A stretch of 53,377 nucleotides of DNA from positions 1 through 53,377 of the forward strand of contig JAOESH010000013.1 in NCBI GenBank assembly GCA_028382005.1, read 5' to 3'. Below, piece by piece: positions 27,807 through 38,190 of the stretch (positions are counted from its first letter, which is position 1; every line of letters starts with the position of its first letter). Under the pieces are notes generated by a model. It did not search any database, was not told where the DNA came from, and was given only the letters and a program-made list of their open reading frames with translations. The stretch comes from Pseudomonadota bacterium. Lineage in GTDB: Bacteria > Pseudomonadota > Alphaproteobacteria > Puniceispirillales > Marisalimonadaceae. Made by a program: the position numbers and the translations under genes.

Positions 27807-30686
27807 TCAAGATTTAATCATTTGATTTGCTGGGTCCGTCTCTTCTAAAATCTTTAAAATAGATATTTTAACTTTTTCTATAGTCACGTTATCATCTATT
27901 TTTGAACCAAAAGCATTTTTTATATAAAAAATATCAACGACTCTATCACCGTAAGTAGAGACATTGGCAGTATTAATTTGAAATCCTAAACCTGTAATGA
28001 CTTTTGTAATTCTATATAAAACACCTGGAGCATTCTTACATTTTATTTCCAAAATAGAGTACTCATCACTCATATTATTATCGATAATAACTCGAGTAGG
28101 AGCTTTTACAGCTCGAAAACGAGCAGGAATTTCTTCCCACCTTAGATTCAAGGCTTTTTCTACATTAAAATTCCCCTCTAAACCCTGAGAAATTATTTTA
28201 AGCAATCTTTTTTTAGAATGTTCTTCTGAAATAGGTTTTCTATCTTTGTTTTGTATAAAAAATGTATCTAAAGCATAACCATCTGATCTTGTTATTATTT
28301 TTGCATTTACGACATCGTAACCTGAAGAAGCTACTAGTCCAGAAATTAATGAAAACAAACCATGGTGATCAGGTGCTATTACAAGTAACTCTGTCGCTTT
28401 TAGATTATTTTCTTCAAATATATGAATTTTAAACTTCTTGGATCCTTGCTGCATTTTAGTAAAAATTTCAAAATGATTAATGATCTTTGACAAGTTAAAT
28501 ATTTCCCAATAATTGTTGTAATAATTGCTACAATATTTTTTTATATCTGAATTTTTTAACCCATTTTCAATTAAGTAAATTTCAAATAAGTTTTTTGGAG
28601 TTTGAATAACCTTTGTAACTTTTAGATTATCTTTTTGAAGCATATCAAAAGATTTTGAATAAAGTTCTGTTATTAAAGACCCTTTCCAATCATTCCAAAT
28701 TTCTGGACCAACCCCTTTGATATCAGCTACCGTTAATACTAATAACAGGTTAAGTCTTTCAATTGACTTAACTTTATTAATAAAATTTTTAATAACCTTT
28801 CTATCTGCTAATTCATAACGAAATGCAGTTTTACTCATTAACAAGTGGTATAAAACAAGCCATTCCACAGTTTTTGTTTCTTCTTTACTAAGGCCTAACC
28901 TTGGACAAACAACAGAAGCGATTAGCGCACCATTTTCTGAATGATCACCTTTTTTTCCTTTAGCAATATCATGTAATAACATGGCAACAAACAGACACTT
29001 ATTTGAGTTAATTTCTAAAATCACTTCACTTGCTAAAGGCGCAAAAGCTTTAAATTCTCCATTTTTTAAGGAATATAAATTAGAAATGGTAAAAATAGTG
29101 TGTTCATCAACAGTATATGAGTGATACATATCAAATTGCATCAAACCTACAATCTTCTGAAACTCTGGGATAAATTGACCTAAAATATTTGATTCATTCA
29201 TTAATCTTAAGGTTCTTGTTGAGTCCTTTTCACTAGTTAAAATATCTAAAAACATTTTATTAGCATCAAAATCATGACGAACTTCATAATTTATCAACCG
29301 TCGTAATCCATTTAAATACCTAAGTGTTTTGGGGTGAATATCTATATTTTTATTGTGTGAAATGTTAAAAAGTCTAATTATATTGACTGGATTCTCTGAC
29401 AATATTTCTTTGTTTTTTGCAAATAAACGCCCTAATTCAATATCAAATGGGTATACATTTTCTTTTTTTTTAAAACTTAAAAAATTTAACCTTAGTGGCT
29501 TATTAAATTCTGTTTCAATTGCTGCACAAAATATTCTTGTTAAATTGCCAACTGTTTTAGTTGCAAGGAAATATCTTTTCATAAACCTTTCAACATCTTT
29601 TTGAGTTATAGTATTTTTAAAATTCATAATTTTAGCGATATCCAACTGAGCATCCATAGCTAATCTATCATCTTCTCTTGATGCCCTGTAATGAAGATGA
29701 CATCTTACAGAAAGAAGAAATCGTTGAGCTTCAGCAAAAGAAGCTGCTTCATTTTTTGATAACGCGCCAATGTTTATTAACTTTGCAACACTGTCAACAT
29801 TGTAAGCAAACTTTGAAATCCAGATTAATGTATGAAGATCTCTTAAGCCACCTTTACCATCTTTAACATTAGGTTCAACAACATACCTTGATCCACCAAA
29901 TCTACCATGTCTCAATTCCGATTCAATTAATTTAGCTTCAACAAATTTCAATGTCTTTGTACTTTTTATAAAAAGGTTAAATTTATCATTTAATAAGTTA
30001 AACGATTCTTCATCCCCTATTATTAATCGCTTCTCTAATAGAGTTGTAGATATAGTTAGATCTAATTTACTTTTTTCAATACAATCATTAATTGTTCTAG
30101 TTGAGTGACCGACTGTATATCCTAAATCCCATAATATATAGAGTATAAATTGAATTGCTTCTTCAGTATCTTTGTTCTCATTTATTTTTAAACCATCAGG
30201 TAGTAGAAACAATAAGTCTAGGTCAGAGTATGGCGCAAGTTCACCCCGTCCATAACCACCAACTGCTATAATTGAAAAAATATAATCTGTATTACCAAAA
30301 ATTTTATAGTATATTTTTTTAAAAACAACTTTCAATAAACTATCAATTAAAATTGAATTTAAGCCGACGTTAAGTGAGCCATCTGATGTTTCTAAAAAAA
30401 CTTTTTTAATTAAGAAAATATTATGACTTAACTGCTTTTTTAATTGTGAAAACAGCTCTTTTTTGAAAAGATCTAACTCAACTTTTTCAGTTTCAAAATT
30501 TTCAATATCATATAATTTTTCTGCATATTTTTTTGCATATTTAATTGGTTCCATACTTTGAAGCCATAATGAGTTTTGATTAAATCTATTTAATGTTGAA
30601 GGAGGAATAGTATCTTTTATTTTATGAATATTATTATCCTTATTATTAAACAACCCAAACTTTGATTTAAAATTAAATTTATCCAT
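27807..30686 (-). CDS. glnD: PII uridylyltransferase/uridylyl-removing enzyme GlnD
   Basis: Bifunctional nitrogen sensor that uridylylates PII when glutamine is low and removes UMP when it is high. The 959 residues have the nucleotidyltransferase domain with GGYGRGELAPYSDLD (143-157, metal-binding Asp155/Asp157), a central HD phosphohydrolase domain (LLHDIAKGKKGDHSENG), and two C-terminal ACT domains (VIAPDHHGLFSLISGL and ILEIKCKNAPGVLYRITKV). All parts look intact, so PII-based nitrogen regulation is expected even though the genome looks streamlined. Three bases separate it from mutS. Confidence 0.96.
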   Translation of the reverse strand: MDKFNFKSKFGLFNNKDNNIHKIKDTIPPSTLNRFNQNSLWLQSMEPIKYAKKYAEKLYDIENFETEKVELDLFKKELFSQLKKQLSHNIFLIKKVFLETSDGSLNVGLNSILIDSLLKVVFKKIYYKIFGNTDYIFSIIAVGGYGRGELAPYSDLDLLFLLPDGLKINENKDTEEAIQFILYILWDLGYTVGHSTRTINDCIEKSKLDLTISTTLLEKRLIIGDEESFNLLNDKFNLFIKSTKTLKFVEAKLIESELRHGRFGGSRYVVEPNVKDGKGGLRDLHTLIWISKFAYNVDSVAKLINIGALSKNEAASFAEAQRFLLSVRCHLHYRASREDDRLAMDAQLDIAKIMNFKNTITQKDVERFMKRYFLATKTVGNLTRIFCAAIETEFNKPLRLNFLSFKKKENVYPFDIELGRLFAKNKEILSENPVNIIRLFNISHNKNIDIHPKTLRYLNGLRRLINYEVRHDFDANKMFLDILTSEKDSTRTLRLMNESNILGQFIPEFQKIVGLMQFDMYHSYTVDEHTIFTISNLYSLKNGEFKAFAPLASEVILEINSNKCLFVAMLLHDIAKGKKGDHSENGALIASVVCPRLGLSKEETKTVEWLVLYHLLMSKTAFRYELADRKVIKNFINKVKSIERLNLLLVLTVADIKGVGPEIWNDWKGSLITELYSKSFDMLQKDNLKVTKVIQTPKNLFEIYLIENGLKNSDIKKYCSNYYNNYWEIFNLSKIINHFEIFTKMQQGSKKFKIHIFEENNLKATELLVIAPDHHGLFSLISGLVASSGYDVVNAKIITRSDGYALDTFFIQNKDRKPISEEHSKKRLLKIISQGLEGNFNVEKALNLRWEEIPARFRAVKAPTRVIIDNNMSDEYSILEIKCKNAPGVLYRITKVITGLGFQINTANVSTYGDRVVDIFYIKNAFGSKIDDNVTIEKVKISILKILEETDPANQMIKS

Positions 30687-30689
30687 GTT

Positions 30690-33308
30690 TTATCTTAATA
30701 ATTTAAGGTTATATAAAATATCTAATGCTTCACGAGGTGAAATATCATCTACATTAATATTATCAAATTCTTTAAAGAAACTTTCGTTTTCTTTTATGTT
30801 AAAATGACTACTATTAGATTGTTCAATTTTTGTGAAACTTGACTGATCATTCTTGTTTTCAAGTTTTAACAATAATTGTGTTGCCTTTTTTATAACCTCT
30901 AAAGGAAGTCCTGCCATTTGTGCAACATTAATTCCGTATGATTTATCTGCTTCACCTTCAAGTATTTTATGCATAAAAATTATTGAATTATTCCATTCTT
31001 TAATTGACATTTTATGACAAGATAAATAGTTCAAATTTTCCTTTAACACCGTTAGTTCATGGTAATGTGTTGCAAAAAGAGTCCTTGGTTTGATCTTATT
31101 GTGTAAATGATCTAAAACTGACCAGGCAATAGCAAGCCCATCAAACGTTGCAGTTCCTCTTCCAATTTCGTCAAGAATAACAAAAGATTTTTCAGTAGAC
31201 GTGTTTAGAATAAGTGAGGTTTCTATCATTTCTATCATAAAAGTAGATTGTCCTTTTGCTAAGTCATCAGAAGCGCCAACTCTAGAAAAAATTTTGTCAA
31301 ACACACCTATATTTGCTTGTTTAGCTGGCACAAATAAACCTGCTTGAGCCATAATCACTATTAGGGCATTTTGTCTTAGATAAGTTGACTTTCCAGCCAT
31401 ATTTGGTCCTGTTATTAACCATAAAAAATCATTATTATTCAATATACAATCATTTGGAATAAAAGAGTTTTCAGATAATTTAGTTTGTTTTTCAACAACT
31501 GGGTGCCTTCCATCAATTATTTCTAATAATTTATCCTCTGAAATTTTAGGGCATATGTAATTTCTATCTTTAGATTGATTAGCAACCATAATAGATATGT
31601 CTAATTCTGAGATCGATGTGGCAATATCTAATATTTTATTTCCCTGTTTTATTATTTTAGTCGTAAAACTTTTAAAAATTTCAATTTCAATTTCAACAGA
31701 TTTGTCAAATGAATTTAATAGTTGATTTTCTGCTTCATTTAAATCAATTGTTGTAAATCGTGATGTTTGAGCTGTTGTTTGCCTGTGAATAAATAAGTCT
31801 ATATCTCTCAATGATTTGTCATGAATTGATCTTACTTCTATATGATAACCTAACATTCTATTATACTTAATTTTTAGGGAGTTGACTTTTGTTAATTTAG
31901 AGTACTTGTTTTGAAGTTTTGTTATTTCCTCCAACCCATTATTCCTAAAATTTCTTAATTTATCTAAATCTTCATCATAACCATCTCTTATAAAGCCTCC
32001 ATCTTTAGCTAACTGTGGAAGATCTTTTCTAAGTGCGTTCTGAATATTTGCAAATAAACTATAATCAATATTAATTTGATTAAGAACATTTTTTAATAAG
32101 GTTATTTTATTTAAACCTTCTTTGTGTAATATTAAATGTTTATAAATTTGTTCTATGTTTAAGAACCCATTAGAGAGTTTAGATAAATCTTTTGGACTTC
32201 CTCTAAATAATGAAATTCTAGATAATGATCTCTCAATATCAGGTATGTTTTCAAGGTTTTTTTGAAGTTTAAATATATCAATATTATTACTTAAAAACCA
32301 ATTAATAAAATTATGTCTTTTTTTAATTTCATCAACTTTATAAAATGGTTCTGTTATTCTCTGCTTTAATAATCGGGCACCACCAGCTGTTTTCGTTTCG
32401 TCTAAAGCGGAAATTAAACTACCTTCAGTTTCTCCAGATAAATTAGATAATATTTCAAGAGACTTTTGTGTAAAATAATCTATTTCTAAGAAGTTATTTT
32501 CCGTCTCATTTTGAATTGTTGTAAGAATTGGAATTTTACCACATTGAGTTAATTTTAAATACGACAATAAAACTCCAGCAGCTATAACTTCCCCTCTACT
32601 AAACATGCCTATACCTTCTAATGAAATTATAGAAAAGTATGAACATATCTGTTCTAAACAAGACGAATAATGGAATAAACTTGAGGGCTGTTTTTTTATT
32701 TTAGAATGCCATTCTTCACTTACAATATTTAATTCCATTTCTTCTGAAACTAGTATTTCTGAAAAATTCATTCTCAATAATAAATTATTGAGTAATTGTT
32801 TTTGAATATTTTTGTTTTTCCCCTTTTTTAAATCTCTAGATTTAAAGCATCCAGTAGATACATCTACCCAGGAAATTGAAATGGAATTATTAACATTTGA
32901 AATCGCGCCAAGAAAATTATTAGCCTTTTTGTCTAACAAGTTGTCTTCAGTAAGTGTGCCCGGCGAAATTATTCTTACAACCTCTCTTTTTAAAGGTCCT
33001 TTTTTTGAATTAATTTTAGCTTCTTCTACTGTTTCTGTCTGTTCGCAAACGGCTACATTAAAACCTTTTTTAATTAATTTTGGTAAATAGTTATCTGCCG
33101 AATGGAATGGTACACCACACATGGGAATATCTGTTCCATTCGTTTTTCCTCTCTTGGTTAAGGTAATATCTAGCGCTTGTGAAGCAACAATTGCATCTTC
33201 AAAAAACAATTCATAAAAGTCGCCCATACGATAAAACAATAAGGCATCTTTATGCTCATTTTTAATAGTTAAATATTGTTCCATCATAGGAGTAATTTTA
33301 TTATTCAC
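30690..33308 (-). CDS. mutS: DNA mismatch repair protein MutS
   Basis: Mismatch-recognition ATPase. The 872 residues keep the mismatch-reading Phe-x-Glu motif (Phe31-Tyr-Glu33 in MGDFYELFF), connector, lever and clamp domains, and a C-terminal ATPase with Walker A GPNMAGKST, then FVILDEIGRGTATFDGLAIAW and ATHYHELT. The start is GTG at 33308, keeping the family N-terminus TPMMEQYLTIK; no better ATG lies upstream. It is divergent from maeB across 130 bases. Confidence 0.97.
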   Translation of the reverse strand: MNNKITPMMEQYLTIKNEHKDALLFYRMGDFYELFFEDAIVASQALDITLTKRGKTNGTDIPMCGVPFHSADNYLPKLIKKGFNVAVCEQTETVEEAKINSKKGPLKREVVRIISPGTLTEDNLLDKKANNFLGAISNVNNSISISWVDVSTGCFKSRDLKKGKNKNIQKQLLNNLLLRMNFSEILVSEEMELNIVSEEWHSKIKKQPSSLFHYSSCLEQICSYFSIISLEGIGMFSRGEVIAAGVLLSYLKLTQCGKIPILTTIQNETENNFLEIDYFTQKSLEILSNLSGETEGSLISALDETKTAGGARLLKQRITEPFYKVDEIKKRHNFINWFLSNNIDIFKLQKNLENIPDIERSLSRISLFRGSPKDLSKLSNGFLNIEQIYKHLILHKEGLNKITLLKNVLNQINIDYSLFANIQNALRKDLPQLAKDGGFIRDGYDEDLDKLRNFRNNGLEEITKLQNKYSKLTKVNSLKIKYNRMLGYHIEVRSIHDKSLRDIDLFIHRQTTAQTSRFTTIDLNEAENQLLNSFDKSVEIEIEIFKSFTTKIIKQGNKILDIATSISELDISIMVANQSKDRNYICPKISEDKLLEIIDGRHPVVEKQTKLSENSFIPNDCILNNNDFLWLITGPNMAGKSTYLRQNALIVIMAQAGLFVPAKQANIGVFDKIFSRVGASDDLAKGQSTFMIEMIETSLILNTSTEKSFVILDEIGRGTATFDGLAIAWSVLDHLHNKIKPRTLFATHYHELTVLKENLNYLSCHKMSIKEWNNSIIFMHKILEGEADKSYGINVAQMAGLPLEVIKKATQLLLKLENKNDQSSFTKIEQSNSSHFNIKENESFFKEFDNINVDDISPREALDILYNLKLLR

Positions 33309-33438
33309 AATTAAATATAAACCTTTAGCTTTAATTAAATTATTTAGATTATAGTTGTATCCTGAAATATAATTAAATTATGATCTTTTATTAAAATAAG
33401 TTATAACACTATTTATATTTTAAGTTTTTGAGGAAAAA

Positions 33439-35727
33439 ATGTCTACTACCAAAAATGATAACATAGTTAAATCAAATTTAGAAAAAGAAGCATTAGAGTA
33501 TCATAAAAAAGGTCGCCCAGGTAAATTAGAAATTACGCCTACCACACCCTTATTCAGCTCTCATGATTTATCTTTGGCATATTCACCAGGTGTGGCTACT
33601 CCTTGTCTCGAAATTGAAAAAAACCCAGATTTAATTTATGATTATACTTCTAAGGGTAATGTTGTTGCAGTTATTTCAAATGGTACTGCTGTATTGGGCT
33701 TGGGTAATATTGGAGCCGGTGCTTCAAAGCCTGTTATGGAAGGAAAAGCTGTTTTATTTAAGAAATTTGCAGATGTTGATGGGATTGATTTAGAAATTGA
33801 TACCGATGATGTAGATAGGTTTGTAGACGCAGTTTCGTTATTAGGGCCAAGTTTTGGTGGGATAAATTTAGAAGACATAAAGGCACCTGATTGTTTTATA
33901 ATTGAACAACGTTTAAGAGAGATGATGGATATTCCAGTCTTTCATGACGATCAACATGGAACAGCAATTGTAACTGCCGCAGGAATAATTAACGCATTAC
34001 ATTTAACTAATAGAGATATCAATAATACCATTTTTGTGTGTAACGGTGCAGGTGCAGCGTCTATTGCATGTGTTGAACTACTAAAGGCTATGGGCGCACA
34101 AAATAAAAATGTGATTTTAGTAGATAGGGATGGTGTTATATATAAAGGAAGACAATCAAATATGAACCAATGGAAATCTGGACATACTGTTGATACTAAA
34201 GCTAGAACTTTAGAAGATGCTCTTAAGAATGCAGACGTGTTTTTAGGTCTTTCTGTTCCAGGATCAGTTACTAAAGATATGATAAAAAGTATGGCATCAA
34301 AACCAATTATTTTTGCAATGGCTAACCCTATACCAGAAATTATGCCTGAAGATGTTAAAGATGTAAGGTCAGACGCTATAATAGCAACTGGTAGATCAGA
34401 TTATCCTAACCAAGTTAATAATGTTCTTGGTTTTCCTTATATTTTTAGAGGTGCTCTGGATGTTAGAGCTACAACTATAAATGAAGCAATGAAAATTGCT
34501 GCAGCGAATGCTATAGCTGAGTTAGCAAGGAAAGATGTGCCTGACGAAGTTAACGAGGCTTATCACGGTGTTCAATTGCATTACGGTAATGATTACATCA
34601 TACCTGCTCCTTTTGATCCAAGGCTAATATCTTCTGTTTCTTCAGCAGTAGCAAAAGCAGCAATGGTTTCTGGTGTTGCCAGAAAGCCTATAAAAGATTT
34701 AGACGCTTATGAAAGAGAGTTAGAAGGCAGAACTAATCCTATTGCTTCGATTTTAGAACCTATAAAATCTAGAATTAAAGACAAAAAACGTAGATTAGTC
34801 TTTGCAGAAGGTGAAGAAGAAAAAACAATAAGAGCCGCTTTATCATTTTATAACTCAGGTTTTGGAATACCTATTTTAATTGGGAGAGAGCACAGGATTA
34901 AAGAAGCTATGGAGAAAGTTAATCTTGAGGGACTTAATGAATTAACTATTCATAATGCAAGCCTAAGTAAAAATAATGAAAAATACATTGAAGAACTTTA
35001 TAAAAAACTTCATAGACATGGTCATCTTAAAAGGGATTGTCAAAGATTAATCAATCAAGACAGAAATGTTTTTGCAGCTTCTATGATTTCAGCTGGAGAT
35101 GCAGACGCAATGGTAACCGGTGTCACAAGACCTTTCGCTAGATGCTTTGATGACATAACCAAAGTAATAAGTACAAAAGAGAAGCAAACCTTTCTATCGA
35201 TGTCTATGATAGTTTCTAAAGAAAGGACAGTATTTATAGGAGATGTTAATATACATGACAGACCCACTGCTGAACAAATTGCCGATATAGCCTCAGGCAT
35301 TGCTAATACAGTGCAAAACCTAGGTTATAAACCTAGAGTTGCTTTATTATCATTTTCAAACTTTGGTAACCCCATCAGACCTAGTTCAAAAAATATTAGA
35401 GAAGCTGTAGACATATTAATAGGAAGAAAAGTTGGTTTTGAATTTGATGGAGAAATGACCGCAGAGGTTGCGTTAGATTATGATCTCATAAAAGAAAACT
35501 ATCCTTTTTGTAGATTAACAGATTCTGCTAATGTCCTAATAATGCCAGGTTTATTATCTGCAAACATATCATTTAAACTTCTTCAGTCATTAGGAGGTGG
35601 ATCAGTTTTAGGTCCTTTAATGATTGGTGGAGAAAAGCCCTTTCAAATTGTTCAAATGGGTTCATCTGTATCAGATATTGTAAATTCTGCTTCTGTTGCA
35701 GCATATAATTCTATTTACTCAAAATAA
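33439..35727 (+). CDS. maeB: NADP-dependent malic enzyme with phosphotransacetylase-like domain
   Basis: Oxidative decarboxylation of malate to pyruvate, giving NADPH. The 762 residues combine an N-terminal malic enzyme (about 1-430: FSSHDLSLAYSPGVATPCLE, then GLGNIGAGASKPVMEGKAVL and FHDDQHGTAIVTAAGI) with a C-terminal phosphate acetyltransferase-like domain (about 440-762), which is usually regulatory rather than catalytic. GAGG lies 8 bases before the ATG. Divergent from mutS, as in many Alphaproteobacteria; the 130-base gap is AT-rich with no clear operator. It ends 6 bases from the convergent adenosine kinase-like gene. Confidence 0.95.
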   Translation: MSTTKNDNIVKSNLEKEALEYHKKGRPGKLEITPTTPLFSSHDLSLAYSPGVATPCLEIEKNPDLIYDYTSKGNVVAVISNGTAVLGLGNIGAGASKPVMEGKAVLFKKFADVDGIDLEIDTDDVDRFVDAVSLLGPSFGGINLEDIKAPDCFIIEQRLREMMDIPVFHDDQHGTAIVTAAGIINALHLTNRDINNTIFVCNGAGAASIACVELLKAMGAQNKNVILVDRDGVIYKGRQSNMNQWKSGHTVDTKARTLEDALKNADVFLGLSVPGSVTKDMIKSMASKPIIFAMANPIPEIMPEDVKDVRSDAIIATGRSDYPNQVNNVLGFPYIFRGALDVRATTINEAMKIAAANAIAELARKDVPDEVNEAYHGVQLHYGNDYIIPAPFDPRLISSVSSAVAKAAMVSGVARKPIKDLDAYERELEGRTNPIASILEPIKSRIKDKKRRLVFAEGEEEKTIRAALSFYNSGFGIPILIGREHRIKEAMEKVNLEGLNELTIHNASLSKNNEKYIEELYKKLHRHGHLKRDCQRLINQDRNVFAASMISAGDADAMVTGVTRPFARCFDDITKVISTKEKQTFLSMSMIVSKERTVFIGDVNIHDRPTAEQIADIASGIANTVQNLGYKPRVALLSFSNFGNPIRPSSKNIREAVDILIGRKVGFEFDGEMTAEVALDYDLIKENYPFCRLTDSANVLIMPGLLSANISFKLLQSLGGGSVLGPLMIGGEKPFQIVQMGSSVSDIVNSASVAAYNSIYSK

Positions 35728-35733
35728 CATTTC

Positions 35734-36711
35734 TTAATTAATTAATTTTTTTAATGAAATTTTAGGTCTAGCTCCATAATATGTAATTATTTCTGCTGCT
35801 GCTTTACTTCCTAAATTTCCACATTCCTTTATCGAATATTTATGAGTATATCCATATAAAAAACCAGCTGCAAACAAGTCACCTGCTCCAGTTGTATCCA
35901 CAGGTGATTTCACTTGAATTGGATTAATGACATATTCATTTTTTGTTTCAAATACAATAGAGCCTTTAGACCCTAGAGTAATTGCACCTATTTTTACGTC
36001 ATGTTTAATTAATTTTATACAATCATACAAATTCAATTGATATAAACTTTTTATTTCTTCTTCATTAGCAAAAATTATATCAACATATTCAATAATTAAA
36101 TTAAGAAAATCATCTCTATGCCTTTCAACACAAAATAAGTCTGATAAACTTAAAGCTATTTGAATGTTTTTATTCTTTGCTAATTCGCAACAATGATAAA
36201 TAGCTTTTTTAGCCTCAGGTTGATCAAATAAATATCCTTCAATATAAAGTAATTGACTATTAAGTATTAGATCTTCGTTAATACATTTTATATTAAAACT
36301 GACGCTCGCACCTAAAAAAGTACTCATACTTCTTTCAGCATCAGGTGTAACTAAAATAATACTTTTAGAAGTTTTCTCAAATATATTAGAAGTCTTATTT
36401 TGGAAAAAAACATTAGATTTATTTATATCCTTAGAAAATAAATCCCCAAATTCATCCGATCCTGTTTGACCAATAAAGCAAGAATTTCCTCCAAATGAAC
36501 TAAACCCGACAGCTGTATTAGCAGCGCTTCCTCCTGAAACCACAACTGATTTTTTGATATTACCTATTAAATTATCAGCAGTTTTAGTACTTATTAGTTG
36601 CATTCCACCTTTTGGTATATCCAATTCATTTAAAAGTTCATCTGAAGTTTCTGCTATAATATCTACAATAGCATTACCTAAAAAAGTTATATATTTATTA
36701 ATTTTGTTCAT
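35734..36711 (-). CDS. PfkB-family sugar/nucleoside kinase, adenosine kinase-like
   Basis: The 325 residues belong to the ribokinase/PfkB fold. Near the N-terminus is GNAIVDIIAE, then VVSGGSAANTAVGFSSFGG near 57-75, and the C-terminal signature DTTGAGDLFAAGFLYG holding the catalytic Asp. The pattern EGYLFDQPEAKKA and LSLSDLFCVERHRDDFL matches the alphaproteobacterial proteins usually called adenosine kinase, so nucleoside salvage is the likely role. Substrate specificity is not proven by sequence. Confidence 0.82.
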   Translation of the reverse strand: MNKINKYITFLGNAIVDIIAETSDELLNELDIPKGGMQLISTKTADNLIGNIKKSVVVSGGSAANTAVGFSSFGGNSCFIGQTGSDEFGDLFSKDINKSNVFFQNKTSNIFEKTSKSIILVTPDAERSMSTFLGASVSFNIKCINEDLILNSQLLYIEGYLFDQPEAKKAIYHCCELAKNKNIQIALSLSDLFCVERHRDDFLNLIIEYVDIIFANEEEIKSLYQLNLYDCIKLIKHDVKIGAITLGSKGSIVFETKNEYVINPIQVKSPVDTTGAGDLFAAGFLYGYTHKYSIKECGNLGSKAAAEIITYYGARPKISLKKLIN

Positions 36712-36774
36712 TTTTGCCTCAAAAGTATTTTTTTAAATAGACTTAATATAAAACTATATCTATGAATATCACTT

Positions 36775-37320
36775 ATGAAAAAACATCTAAATAAAATAAT
36801 TTTAAATTTATTTCTTACCATGCTAGTTAGTGCTTGTCATACTCTTGACCATAATGGCTTTAAGTTAAAACCAACTAATAACAACATAGTGAAAATGGAA
36901 ATTGAGAATAAAAATATCAATTCTAATAATACTGGTAGAGCATCTAAAAACATAATAATTACAAAAAAAATAAAAGAAAAAGTAACTAAAAAGTTAAACA
37001 AACCTTCTAAATTACTACCTATACAAAAACTAAAGAAAACTAAACCAAAAAAAAAATTTAATCCAATTTCAATGTTAAAATTTTCTGAGGCAAAACTTTT
37101 CAAAACATTAGGAAAAAGTGACTTTGTTAAATTTGAAGGTAAACTAAAAAATCATCAATACTATTTTTCTAAATGTTTTTTAGACGTTTTTGTTATAAAA
37201 AAAAGAAACATTTTCTATGTAGATTTCATACAAATAAGATCAATAAAACTGAATGGAATGTTAAATGAAGATGAATGCTTACAGGATATAAACAAAAAAT
37301 TTAATGTTTTAAAAAAATAA
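36775..37320 (+). CDS. lysine-rich predicted lipoprotein, unknown function
   Basis: A lipobox (TMLVSAC, Cys21) follows a hydrophobic signal sequence, so the protein should be lipidated. Residues ~22-115 are low complexity, rich in Lys and Asn, and probably disordered. The C-terminal ~65 residues look conserved: LGKSDFVKFEGKLKNHQYYF, then a Cys and LDVFVIKKRNIFYVDFIQIRS, and a second Cys in NEDECLQD. This resembles a widespread alphaproteobacterial hypothetical family (pattern LG-x-PDF-x(2)-R-x-EG-x(4)-WQY ... C-x-LDLFLY). The two cysteines could form a disulfide. It lies between an adenosine kinase-like gene and dapB, neither of which suggests a function. Confidence 0.75.
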   Translation: MKKHLNKIILNLFLTMLVSACHTLDHNGFKLKPTNNNIVKMEIENKNINSNNTGRASKNIIITKKIKEKVTKKLNKPSKLLPIQKLKKTKPKKKFNPISMLKFSEAKLFKTLGKSDFVKFEGKLKNHQYYFSKCFLDVFVIKKRNIFYVDFIQIRSIKLNGMLNEDECLQDINKKFNVLKK

Positions 37321-37328
37321 ATTTTCTT

Positions 37329-38141
37329 TTATCCTCCAAGTTTTAAAACATCAGACAAAGAGTATAAACCTGGTTTTGCTGTAGCTGCCCAGTAAGCTGC
37401 TCTTAAAGCTCCAGAAGCAAAAATTGATCTATTAGTAGCCTTATGAACCAATTCAATTCTTTCACCTTCATTACAAAACAAAACTGAATGCTCACCAACT
37501 ACATCTCCACCCCTTAAAACTGCAAAACCTATTTCTTCACTATTTCTTTTACCCACAATACCATCTCTTGATGTCGCTTTAACATCTGACAAAACCTGGT
37601 CTCTAGCATCAGATGCTGATTTTCCAAGCATTAAAGCAGTGCCAGATGGAGCGTCAATTTTATATTTATGATGCATTTCTAATATTTCAATATCCCATTC
37701 TTTACCTAATATTTTTGTGGCATTAGAAACTAAATTTGAAAGTAGAGTTACGCCAACAGAAAAGTTAGCTGAATAAACAATTGGTATTTTTTTAGATAAA
37801 AATAATAGTTCCTTTTCTTGAGATGCAACTAATCCAGTAGTACCTATTACAATAGACATACCATTTTCATAACATTTATGAGCATGCAGCATTGCTGCCT
37901 CGGGAACAGTAAAGTCTATTAAAACATCTGAACTTTTGAAAAGTGTTGATGTATCACTTGTTAATTCTTTAGCTATTTTAGGTTTCCCTGCTAAAAGACC
38001 TATGTCCAGACCTTCTTCGTGTTCACCGGGCAAACATGTAGAACTTATTAGATCATATTTTTCATTTTCTAATATTAGACCTATTAGAGTTTTACCCATA
38101 CGACCGTTGCCACCAGGAAGAGAAACAGAAACTTTTTTCAT
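37329..38141 (-). CDS. dapB: 4-hydroxy-tetrahydrodipicolinate reductase
   Basis: Second dedicated step of lysine/diaminopimelate synthesis, NAD(P)H-dependent. The 270 residues show the nucleotide-binding GGNGRMGKTLIGLI near 9-22, IDFTVPEAAMLHAH, IVIGTTGL, and the catalytic block EMHHKYKIDAPSGTALMLG with its His, Lys and SGTA substrate loop. The gene follows dnaJ by 49 bases, a common alphaproteobacterial order. Convergent with the small lipoprotein gene 8 bases away. Confidence 0.96.
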   Translation of the reverse strand: MKKVSVSLPGGNGRMGKTLIGLILENEKYDLISSTCLPGEHEEGLDIGLLAGKPKIAKELTSDTSTLFKSSDVLIDFTVPEAAMLHAHKCYENGMSIVIGTTGLVASQEKELLFLSKKIPIVYSANFSVGVTLLSNLVSNATKILGKEWDIEILEMHHKYKIDAPSGTALMLGKSASDARDQVLSDVKATSRDGIVGKRNSEEIGFAVLRGGDVVGEHSVLFCNEGERIELVHKATNRSIFASGALRAAYWAATAKPGLYSLSDVLKLGG

Positions 38142-38190
38142 AAATCACCTAAACTAAATAATTAATATTCGATTATACATAGTAATTATA

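Noticed and set aside
33309-33438. regulatory site or small RNA between mutS and maeB
   Set aside because: The 130 bases are nearly all A/T. TATAAC near 33400 could be a -10 box, but no matching -35 or operator was seen, and there is no tRNA-like fold.
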